From Allobosea lupini (GTDB lineage Bacteria; Pseudomonadota; Alphaproteobacteria; Rhizobiales; Beijerinckiaceae), in contig NZ_FOAN01000001.1 in assembly GCF_900109525.1 (NCBI RefSeq), positions 62,001-126,000 of the forward strand: a DNA stretch of 64,000 bases, in the 5' to 3' direction. The position numbers and the translations under genes were made by a program. Positions 44,916-52,464 of the stretch are shown here, piece after piece; the stretch's first letter is position 1, and each line of letters starts with the position of its first letter. Under the pieces are notes generated by a model. That model was not told where the DNA came from, did not search any database, and saw only the letters and a program-made list of their open reading frames with translations.

Positions 44916-45383
44916 GTGGCGACAGTGATCGACTGGCTCGGTAACTGGCCGGGAGCGTTGCTGCTGCAACGCTCCGGCACCGCATATCTCTTGGTCAACG
45001 CCGCGCACATCCTCGGCATCGGCCTGCTGCTCGGGGCGATCCTGCCGCTCGATCTCCGGCTGGCCGGCGTCTTGCGCGCCTCGGCGCTGCCGCTGATCGG
45101 CCCGATCCTGATCCGCACGGCCGCATTCGGGCTGGTGCTGGCGCTTACGACCGGGCTCTGGCTGTTCACAGTAAAGCCGGGCGAATATCTCGGGAACACC
45201 GCCTTCCTGAGCAAGCTCGGCCTGCTGGTCCTGGCGCTCGGCAACATCGCGCTACAGCATCATGGCTTCAAGCCGGCACTGGCGGGCGGTGTGATCGGCC
45301 TGCGCGTTCGGGTGCTGGCCATGGTTTCCGCCTCGCTCTGGCTCTGCGTGTTGGTCGCCGGGCGCTGGATCGGCTTCGTCTGA
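44916..45383 (+). CDS. four-helix membrane protein (DUF6644/DUF2214-like)
   Basis: This 155-residue protein has four predicted membrane helices: LLVNAAHILGIGLLLGAILPLDL, TAAFGLVLALTTGLWLF, FLSKLGLLVLALGNIAL, and VLAMVSASLWLCVLVAGRWIGF. A histidine sits in helix 1 (AAHILG) and two near helix 3 (LQHHGF), which could hold a heme, as in small cytochrome b-like proteins; that is inference. It starts with GTG at 44916, 6 bases after the DUF6152 gene, with which such genes typically pair. Function unknown. Confidence 0.75.
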   Translation: MATVIDWLGNWPGALLLQRSGTAYLLVNAAHILGIGLLLGAILPLDLRLAGVLRASALPLIGPILIRTAAFGLVLALTTGLWLFTVKPGEYLGNTAFLSKLGLLVLALGNIALQHHGFKPALAGGVIGLRVRVLAMVSASLWLCVLVAGRWIGFV

Positions 45384-45594
45384 CCAGGCCGAGACCTCGC
45401 CGATGGTGTCGCGCTGGTCGGTCATGGACATGGCAACCTGGTAGCGCCTCCGCCTGATGGAAGGTCAAGCGCCACCGAAATCGATCGAATGCAAGCCATC
45501 GCGGCAAGGCGGGCGAAACCCTGCCGGGCGAAAGCTGTGTGCCCAGCACCCGCCGTCAAAGCGGCGTTAGCCAGTTGCCGCCATTGTCCTGCGC

Positions 45595-46821
45595 GTGCAC
45601 GCCCCACGCCACGATCCGATCTCCAGGCCTGCCGAGCCGGCGGGCGAACCGCCGAGCGCTGGGGCGGTGGGGCGTCGCCTCGACGGTCTCGGCTTCGAGC
45701 CGGTGCTGGAACGCGAGTATCGGCAGCACATGCGCGCCGACCAGCGCCGCAGCACGCTGGTCTGCCTGATCACGGCGCTCGGCATCTGGCTGACCTTCAT
45801 CGGGCTCGACCTGACGCGCCTCGACAATCTCATCGCGATCGGGAGCCAGGACAGCTTCGTCGAACTCGCGATCGTGCTGAGGCTGGGGACGCTCGCCGTG
45901 ATCCTGCGCCTGCTCTGGATCGTGCGCCGCAACCGCCAGGCCCATGCCTATCACCACCTCACCATGCTTGCGCTGGCGCTGATCGGGGTGACCTGCGCCT
46001 TCATCGCCAACATGTACAAGCTGCGCGGCCTGCCGCAGGCCGACATCGCTCAGCTCGTGATCATTGCTGCTGTCTTCCTGCCGGTCGGGCTGACCTTCCT
46101 GCAGAGCCTGGGCATCGCTTTGCTGATCGCGGTGTTCACCACTGTGCTTGGCGTGCTGATGCTCGAACCGGCGCAACTGGCCGAGCATGGGCGGCTGTCG
46201 ATCCTGCTGTTCTTCGCAGTCTTCGTCAGTGCCGTCGGTGCCTGGCTGCGCGAGAGAGCCGAGCGCGACCAGTTCCTGCTACGCCGCATGCTGCACAGCC
46301 GGGCAATGTCGGATGCGCTCACTGGCATCGCCAACCGGCGCGGCTTCGAGGAACATGTTGCGATGGCATTGCTGCAGGCGCGGCGGGAGCGGGTGCCGGT
46401 CGTCTTCGCGGTGCTCGATGTCGACCATTTCAAGCGCTACAACGACCGCTATGGCCACCAGGCCGGTGACATCGCGCTGGCCCTGATCGCCCGCGCGATC
46501 GACAGCAAGCTGCGTCCGCCGATGGACATGGTCGGGCGACTCGGCGGCGAGGAATTCGGCCTGCTGCTCTACGACACCACGCCGCAGAGGGCTCAGGAGC
46601 GGCTGGAACGGGTCGCGCAGGCGATCGCCGAGCTCAGGATCGAGCACGCAGCGTCGCCGACGGCGTCATACATCACCGTCAGCATGGGGGCGGTCGGCTT
46701 CGACGGGCAGGAGACGGCGGTCGATCTCTACCGGCGCGCCGACGCGGCGCTCTATGCCGGCAAGGCTTCGGGCCGGAACCGGGTCGAGCTGATCAAGGGC
46801 GGCGAACGCCGGGCGGGGTAG
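45595..46821 (+). CDS. GGDEF diguanylate cyclase, membrane-bound
   Basis: This 408-residue protein has about five or six membrane helices (residues about 55-215) followed by a GGDEF domain (about 235-400). The active-site motif is GGEEF at 317-321 (VGRLGGEEFG) and the nucleotide-binding segment is FAVLDVDHFKRYND. The canonical RxxD inhibitory site is not aligned: the sequence reads RPPMD, with Arg one residue too far. Product inhibition may therefore be lost. It makes cyclic di-GMP, favouring sessile life. The GTG at 45595 lacks a clear ribosome site, so the start is uncertain; no ATG lies nearby. Confidence 0.9.
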   Translation: MHAPRHDPISRPAEPAGEPPSAGAVGRRLDGLGFEPVLEREYRQHMRADQRRSTLVCLITALGIWLTFIGLDLTRLDNLIAIGSQDSFVELAIVLRLGTLAVILRLLWIVRRNRQAHAYHHLTMLALALIGVTCAFIANMYKLRGLPQADIAQLVIIAAVFLPVGLTFLQSLGIALLIAVFTTVLGVLMLEPAQLAEHGRLSILLFFAVFVSAVGAWLRERAERDQFLLRRMLHSRAMSDALTGIANRRGFEEHVAMALLQARRERVPVVFAVLDVDHFKRYNDRYGHQAGDIALALIARAIDSKLRPPMDMVGRLGGEEFGLLLYDTTPQRAQERLERVAQAIAELRIEHAASPTASYITVSMGAVGFDGQETAVDLYRRADAALYAGKASGRNRVELIKGGERRAG

Positions 46822-46879
46822 CCTGCTGCATTGCCGAGCTGCTATGCGGCCTGCGTCCTGACGCGATGAGAGATTTGCC

Positions 46880-47842
46880 ATGTCCGCACCCGTTTCCATC
46901 GGCCTGATCGGCGCCGGCATCATGGGCGAGCGCATGCTGCGCGCGATCCTGGCGCAATCGCCGGAGCTGGTGCGCGCTGCCGGCATCTGGGACCCGTCCG
47001 GCGAGGCTCTGGCGCGGATCGCCAGCGAGCTGCCGGATGTCGCGCAGAAGCCCGACGCGGCCGCCGTGATCGCGGCGAGCGACTGCGTCTACATCGCCTC
47101 GCCGCCGGCCTCGCATCTCGGCCATGCCCGCGCCGCGCTCGCGGCCGGCAGAACCGTCTTCTGCGAGAAGCCGCTCGCGATCGACGTCGCCGATTCCCGT
47201 GCCTTCGTCGCCGAGGCGGGTGTGCGCGGAGCAGTCAATTTCCCGTTCGCCTCCTCGCCGGCGGTCGCGCAATTGCAGGATTGGGCCGGCGGCGTCGGTG
47301 GCAACCGGCGAATCTCAATCGAGGTCGCCTTCGCAACCTGGCCGCGCTCCTGGCAGGCCGATGCGGCAGGCTGGCTCGACCGGCGCGAACAGGGCGGCTT
47401 CACCCGCGAGGTCGTCTCGCATTTCCTCTTCCTGAGCCGGCGGCTCGGCGGGGTGCTTCGCGGCCTGCAGGCCAGTGTCTCCTTCCCGGAGGAGGGCAAG
47501 TCTGAACGCCGGATCGAGGCACGCCTGATGGCGGGCGACATCCCGGTGACGCTGATCGGCAGCGTCGGCACGACGCCAAAGGACGATCACAACATCTGGA
47601 TGCTGGAAGGTGAGGGCGGCGCGATCCGGCTCTGCGACTGGTCGCTGGCCGAGCAGCGCAAGCCGGACGGCTCCTGGCAGCGGGCTCCGGATGCGCTGAC
47701 GCAGCTCGAAGCGCGGCCGGTCGCGCTGAAGCGGCAGCTCGAAGGCGTCGCCAGGCTGGCGCGCGGCGAGGCGCACCAGCTGGCGACGCTGGAAGAAGCG
47801 CTGAATGTCCAGGAGATCGTCGAGGCGATCCTGGCGAGCTGA
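46880..47842 (+). CDS. Gfo/Idh/MocA family oxidoreductase
   Basis: This 320-residue NAD(P)-dependent dehydrogenase has an N-terminal Rossmann fold (VSIGLIGAGIMGERMLRAI, residues 4-22; CEKPLAIDVADSRAF with the EKP motif near 96). The C-terminal alpha/beta domain typical of the family follows. The substrate (sugar, inositol or other polyol) is not predictable from sequence. It follows the GGDEF gene by 58 bases on the same strand. Confidence 0.9.
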   Translation: MSAPVSIGLIGAGIMGERMLRAILAQSPELVRAAGIWDPSGEALARIASELPDVAQKPDAAAVIAASDCVYIASPPASHLGHARAALAAGRTVFCEKPLAIDVADSRAFVAEAGVRGAVNFPFASSPAVAQLQDWAGGVGGNRRISIEVAFATWPRSWQADAAGWLDRREQGGFTREVVSHFLFLSRRLGGVLRGLQASVSFPEEGKSERRIEARLMAGDIPVTLIGSVGTTPKDDHNIWMLEGEGGAIRLCDWSLAEQRKPDGSWQRAPDALTQLEARPVALKRQLEGVARLARGEAHQLATLEEALNVQEIVEAILAS

Positions 47843-47903
47843 CCGCCTTCGTTGAGATGACATGGCAAGGGCACTATGATCGGCGGGCTCAGGAGGCCTG
47901 CCG

Positions 47904-48470
47904 ATGCGCCATGCCTTCCTCACCGATGCGCAGATCGACGCTCGCGCCCTGGCGCATCGGCGCGGGCTCGGCTTTCGCGACGACGAGGCCGTAGAGGTCG
48001 CTGTGCTGCTGGCGAGGCTCAAGGCGCGCTACCCCGAATTCTCCTATGAGCGGGTGCTGGACGGCGCGCTCGGCGAGGCCGAGGCACAGTGGGATTCGCA
48101 AGCCAGGCGGCTGCTGCTTCCGGAGGCGGTGTTCCAGGCAGCCGAACGCGGCGAGGGCAGGGCGCTGATGACGGTTGCGCACGAGATCGGCCATGCGCTG
48201 CTCGGCCATGAGGGCAGTCTGAACCGGGGGCCGGCCGGCGGACGGGCCGAGCGGGTTTCGGCGAAGCTCCGGTCGATGGAATATCAGGCGCGGCGCTATG
48301 CGGCCGCCTTCCTGATTCCGGACACCCCGGCGGTGCGCCGGCTCGACGCGACCGCGCTCAGCGAGCGCTACCGGGTCAGCATGAGCGCCGCGATCGTGCG
48401 CCATAGCGAACTGAAATCCGGCGAGAGCGCACGAGCCCTGTCTTCGCGGCAAGGCTCGCTCGACCTCTGA
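47904..48470 (+). CDS. ImmA/IrrE family metallo-endopeptidase, stand-alone
   Basis: The 188-residue protein has a zincin motif HEIGH at 93-97 (ALMTVAHEIGHALLGH) and the C-terminal helix EYQARRYAAAFLIP that supplies the third ligand and fold of ImmA/IrrE proteins. Classical members cleave a partner XRE-type repressor encoded next to them. Here neither neighbour encodes an HTH protein, so the target is unknown. The ATG at 47904 has CAGGAGG upstream. Confidence 0.9.
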   Translation: MRHAFLTDAQIDARALAHRRGLGFRDDEAVEVAVLLARLKARYPEFSYERVLDGALGEAEAQWDSQARRLLLPEAVFQAAERGEGRALMTVAHEIGHALLGHEGSLNRGPAGGRAERVSAKLRSMEYQARRYAAAFLIPDTPAVRRLDATALSERYRVSMSAAIVRHSELKSGESARALSSRQGSLDL

Positions 48471-48534
48471 GCCGCTTGCGGTCGGCGCGCCCGCAGGGCA
48501 TGGCTCGGGCAACGTGACTGCTATCGAGGACGCC

Positions 48535-49725
48535 ATGACCATCGCCGCTACCGGCCTGCCGCCGGCGCCGAAGCCCGCGCAACGCGCGCAGGGCGTTTCG
48601 CCCTTCATCGTCATGGACGTGATGAACGCGGCCGAGGCGATCGAGCGGCGCGGCGGCTCGGTCGTGCACATGGAGGTTGGTCAGCCTTCAGCGGCGACGC
48701 CGGCCAGCATCCGGGCCGCCGCGGCGCGGGCGCTGGAGCATGGCCGCATCGGCTATACCCAGGCGCTCGGCATCGGCTCGCTCCGGGCCCGGATCGCGCG
48801 GCACTATCGCGACACCTACGGCGTCGAGGTGCCGGCCGAGCGCGTCGTGGTGACGACCGGGTCTTCCGGTGGCTTCATCCTTTCCTTCCTCGCCTGCTTC
48901 GAGCCGGGCGCGCGCATCGCGATCACTGCGCCGGGCTATCCGGCCTATCGCAACATCCTGATCGCGCTCGGGCTCGAGCCGGTCGCGATCCCCGTTGGAC
49001 CGGAAACACGCTATGCGCTGACACCGGAGCTGATCGCCAAGGCCCATGCCGAAAGGCGGCTCGCCGGCGTGCTGACGATGAGCCCGGCCAACCCGACCGG
49101 CGTGGTGATGACGCCAGAGGCGATCGCTGCGGTGGCGGCCGAATGCCGGCGGCTCGGCCTCTGGTACATCTCCGACGAGATCTATCACGGCCTGACCTAT
49201 GAGAGGCCGGCGACGACGGCGCTTGCCGCCGACCCTGACGCGATCATCGTCAACTCCTTCTCCAAGTACTACTGCATGACCGGCTGGCGCGTCGGCTGGC
49301 TGGTGGTGCCGGAGCGGCTGGTGCGGGTGATCGAGCGGCTGCAGCAGAATTTTTCGATCTCGGTGCCGATGCTGAGCCAGGTCGCAGGCGAGGCCGCCTT
49401 CGACGCAACCGATGAATGCGAAGCGATCAAGGCCGGCTACGCGGAAAACCGTGCTTACCTGCTGAAGGCGCTGCCGGAGATTGGGCTGGGCGATTTCCTG
49501 CCCGTCGACGGCGCCTTCTACATCTATCTCGACATCGGACGATATTCGAACGATTCCATGAGCTTCTGCCGCGATGCTCTCGAGAATGCCGGAGTCGCGA
49601 TCACGCCAGGGCTCGATTTCGACGAGGAGCGCGGGGCGAGGACGGTGCGGCTTTCCTTCGCTGGTTCGCTGGCCGAATGCGAGGAGGCGGTGGCGCGCCT
49701 GGGGCGCTGGCTGAAGACGCGTTGA
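48535..49725 (+). CDS. class I/II pyridoxal-phosphate aminotransferase
   Basis: This 396-residue fold-type I aminotransferase of the aspartate family has VVTTGSSGGFILSFLACFEPGARIAI, then MSPANPTGV, YISDEIYHGL, and the PLP-lysine motif SFSKYYCMTGWRVGW near residue 255. The C-terminal Arg motif TVRLSFAG is present. The amino donor is not predictable. I chose the ATG at 48535 (GAGGA upstream); a GTG at 48514 would add 7 codons. Confidence 0.93.
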   Translation: MTIAATGLPPAPKPAQRAQGVSPFIVMDVMNAAEAIERRGGSVVHMEVGQPSAATPASIRAAAARALEHGRIGYTQALGIGSLRARIARHYRDTYGVEVPAERVVVTTGSSGGFILSFLACFEPGARIAITAPGYPAYRNILIALGLEPVAIPVGPETRYALTPELIAKAHAERRLAGVLTMSPANPTGVVMTPEAIAAVAAECRRLGLWYISDEIYHGLTYERPATTALAADPDAIIVNSFSKYYCMTGWRVGWLVVPERLVRVIERLQQNFSISVPMLSQVAGEAAFDATDECEAIKAGYAENRAYLLKALPEIGLGDFLPVDGAFYIYLDIGRYSNDSMSFCRDALENAGVAITPGLDFDEERGARTVRLSFAGSLAECEEAVARLGRWLKTR

Positions 49726-49783
49726 AGCGGCGCTTGCCAAGGCGAAGCGGTAGACTCAATCTGATCCGGCTTGGGGGCAGGAC

Positions 49784-52024
49784 ATGGTCGCGATGCGGAA
49801 CTGGCTGAAAGCCATGGCGTTGTGCGCGGCGGCGCTGCTGGCTGGCGTCGCCGCGGGCCCGGGCGCCGCGCAGCAGGCCAAGACGGATGCTGCGCCGGTC
49901 CTGACGCTGCGCGGCGACGAGACGCCCGAGACGGTGCGGAACCTGGTCGATGCCCTGTCGACCGGCGGACGCAAGGTCGAGATCAGGATCGCAGGCAAGG
50001 ACGAGGTCAAGGCCCCAGCCGCGCCGGCCGCCGCGGCAGCGAGCCCTGGTGCTGCACCGCCAGCCAGTACTCCCGCCGAAAGCGAAACGCCTGCCGAGGC
50101 GTTCTGGGACCATTTCGTCGATGGCGTGACGCAAGGCCTCGGAGCCTTGCCGCGCCTTGCCCAGATACCGGACGCCTGGCGTGCTGCCTGGGCGCAGAAC
50201 CGCAATGGTTCGGCCGGCTGGTGGCTTTCGGTGGCCGTTGTACTCGCGTTTGCCGTAGCCTGGCTGTTTCGGCTCGCGACCAAAGATTGGTTCACGCGCC
50301 GGCTGCAGCCGCAAGGGCCGGAGTTCACGCCGCGCCTGATCGCGTCGTCCTGGGGCTTGCTGCAGGACCTGGCGACACTCGGGCTCTGGCTTGCAGTGCT
50401 GCATGCGGTCCGCAAATTCTGGCTGCCGGAGCCCGACCTTGCCCATATGGTGCTGCGCACGATCGCCAACGGCCTCACCATTGGCTCCGGATATCTGATC
50501 CTCGGACGCTTCCTGCTCGCTCCCGGGGCCTCGGAACGTCGGATCATGCCGCTGCCGCGGGCCGAGCGGGCTTTCAAATTCCTGATCTTCTTCGGCATTC
50601 TCACACCCGTACTGCTGACGGCGACGGTGTCGATCCAGCATGCCACCGGCCCTGGAACCGTCGTCGGGCTGTTCGCCCTGGTCAGCATTGTCTCGACCTT
50701 GTTCAAGGTCTGGTGGTTCATCGATGCACGGCACGATCTTGCGGCGCTCATCCTTGCCTCGGCCCATGAGCCCGGGCCGGCGCGCCGCGTGATCGCGTGG
50801 ACGACGGGTTGGCTCTATGCAGCGCTCGCCGTGCTGATCTGGATGGTCGGCAATGCCTCCTCGATGATGGAGGGGGGCGCGCGCTGGGCGGAGGCTGCCG
50901 CACTGACGCAGTTCATCATCGTGCTGGCACCGATCCTGGCGGTCGGCGTTACCAGCCTGATGGCCTGCCGGCAGGCACATGCGGCGGCGATGGGCGAGAC
51001 GGCGCCGCTTTCGCTCGCGGTCGGACATGCGCTGCGGGCTGCCGCCGGCGGCGCGATCTGGGCCAGCGGCTTCTATTTGCTGGCGCGGCTCTGGGCCGGC
51101 TTCCTTTTTGGCGTCAGTTCCGATCAGTTCGCCGTGCTGATGCGCCAGGCGGGGGGCGTTGCCGTGCTCGCCTTCGCGGGCTGGGTCGCGATCGTTTTCC
51201 TGCGCAGCTTCTTCGACGCCTATGCGCCGCCCCGGGCTGTGGCTGGCCCGGCCGATGAGGATGCGGTTTCGCACGACCATGTGCCGTCACGGCTGGCGAC
51301 TGTGATGCCGATCCTGCGCGGCGTGGTACTCACCGCCGTGTTCGGCCTGACCGGGCTCGTCCTGCTGTCGCGCCTGGGTGTCGATATCGGTCCGCTGCTG
51401 GCGGCCTTCAGCATCCTCGGCCTCGCGATTTCGTTCGGTTCGCAGGCGCTGGTGCGCGACATCGTCTCCGGCTTCTTCTTCATGCTGGAGGACGCTTTCC
51501 GCGTCGGCGAATATGTCGATACCGGCCGGCTCAAGGGCACGGTCGAGAAGATCTCGTTGCGTTCGATGCAGCTCCGCCATCAGAGCGGCCAGGTCCACAC
51601 CGTGCCGTTCGGCCAGGTCCAGTCGCTGACCAATGCCAGCCGCGACTGGGCGACGGTGAAGTTCAACGTCCGCCTCGACCATTCCGCCGACATCGAGAAG
51701 GCGCGCAAGACGATCAAGAAGATCGGGGCGGCGCTGCTGGAGGATCCGGAATACGGGCCGCATTTCATCGCCCAGCTCAAGATGCAGGGCGTCGCCGACA
51801 TCACCGAAGCGGCGATCGTGATCAGGCTGAAATTCACCGCCAAGCCGAACCAGGCCTCGATGCTGCAGCGCGAGGCGCTGAAGCGGGTCTATCGCGGGCT
51901 GATCGAGGCGGAAGTGCCTTTCGCCTCCAATGCCGTCACCGTGAAGGAAGGGAGCGGCAAGAGCGCTGCCGCGGCGATCGCGACCATCCCGCCGCCGACG
52001 CCGCTCGCACCGGCAGCGGAGTGA
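49784..52024 (+). CDS. MscS-family mechanosensitive ion channel with large N-terminal domain
   Basis: This 746-residue protein has a signal peptide, a periplasmic region (to about residue 135), and roughly ten membrane helices. The MscS channel core is near 530-640: AFSILGLAISFGSQALVRDIVSGFFFMLEDAFRVGEYVD (TM3 pore helix) and QSGQVHTVPFGQVQSL (beta domain). It opens under membrane tension to release osmolytes. The extra helices place it with the larger YnaI/YbdG/MscK-like group. A weak purine stretch precedes the ATG at 49784. Confidence 0.92.
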   Translation: MVAMRNWLKAMALCAAALLAGVAAGPGAAQQAKTDAAPVLTLRGDETPETVRNLVDALSTGGRKVEIRIAGKDEVKAPAAPAAAAASPGAAPPASTPAESETPAEAFWDHFVDGVTQGLGALPRLAQIPDAWRAAWAQNRNGSAGWWLSVAVVLAFAVAWLFRLATKDWFTRRLQPQGPEFTPRLIASSWGLLQDLATLGLWLAVLHAVRKFWLPEPDLAHMVLRTIANGLTIGSGYLILGRFLLAPGASERRIMPLPRAERAFKFLIFFGILTPVLLTATVSIQHATGPGTVVGLFALVSIVSTLFKVWWFIDARHDLAALILASAHEPGPARRVIAWTTGWLYAALAVLIWMVGNASSMMEGGARWAEAAALTQFIIVLAPILAVGVTSLMACRQAHAAAMGETAPLSLAVGHALRAAAGGAIWASGFYLLARLWAGFLFGVSSDQFAVLMRQAGGVAVLAFAGWVAIVFLRSFFDAYAPPRAVAGPADEDAVSHDHVPSRLATVMPILRGVVLTAVFGLTGLVLLSRLGVDIGPLLAAFSILGLAISFGSQALVRDIVSGFFFMLEDAFRVGEYVDTGRLKGTVEKISLRSMQLRHQSGQVHTVPFGQVQSLTNASRDWATVKFNVRLDHSADIEKARKTIKKIGAALLEDPEYGPHFIAQLKMQGVADITEAAIVIRLKFTAKPNQASMLQREALKRVYRGLIEAEVPFASNAVTVKEGSGKSAAAAIATIPPPTPLAPAAE

Positions 52025-52036
52025 AGCAAGTCCCGC

Positions 52037-52411
52037 TCAGCCGGTCTGCTGCCCGAATTCCAGGATGAGGAAGAAGCCGAAGCCGACGAGAGCCAGCAGA
52101 GTCCTCATGCCGGCGGCGAGGCGGGCGGCCGAGAGCTGGCGCTGCCATGCATGGCGCCGATCGGCGCGCTCGGCGTCGTGCTCGCGGCCGTGCTTGCCGA
52201 ACTGGCTGGCATAGAGATCGGGCGTCATCTGCGGGCCGACCGGCAGATTCCCCTCGAGCTCGTAGCGCACCGCAACGAAAAGGGTGAACAAGCCGATGAG
52301 GCCGACGCCGAGCCAGCCGATCGCCTGCTGGGCGATGACGGCCACGCCGATCAAGCCGGCGCAGGCAAGGGCGGCGATCACGCCTCGCTCGGCGTTTCGC
52401 GGTGGCCGCAT
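52037..52411 (-). CDS. hypothetical two-helix membrane protein
   Basis: The 124-residue protein has membrane helices at about 11-40 (VIAALACAGLIGVAVIAQQAIGWLGVGLIGLFTLFVAV) and near the C-terminus (TLLALVGFGFFLILEF), with a charged loop between (KHGREHDAERADRRHAWQRQL). I do not recognise the family. The ATG at 52411 follows GGAGAGC. It is convergent with the MscS gene and 53 bases downstream of rne. Confidence 0.65.
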   Translation of the reverse strand: MRPPRNAERGVIAALACAGLIGVAVIAQQAIGWLGVGLIGLFTLFVAVRYELEGNLPVGPQMTPDLYASQFGKHGREHDAERADRRHAWQRQLSAARLAAGMRTLLALVGFGFFLILEFGQQTG

Positions 52412-52464
52412 ATGCTCTCCGCCTAAGGAAAAGGCCGCCGCGATCGCTCGCGACGGCCCTGATC

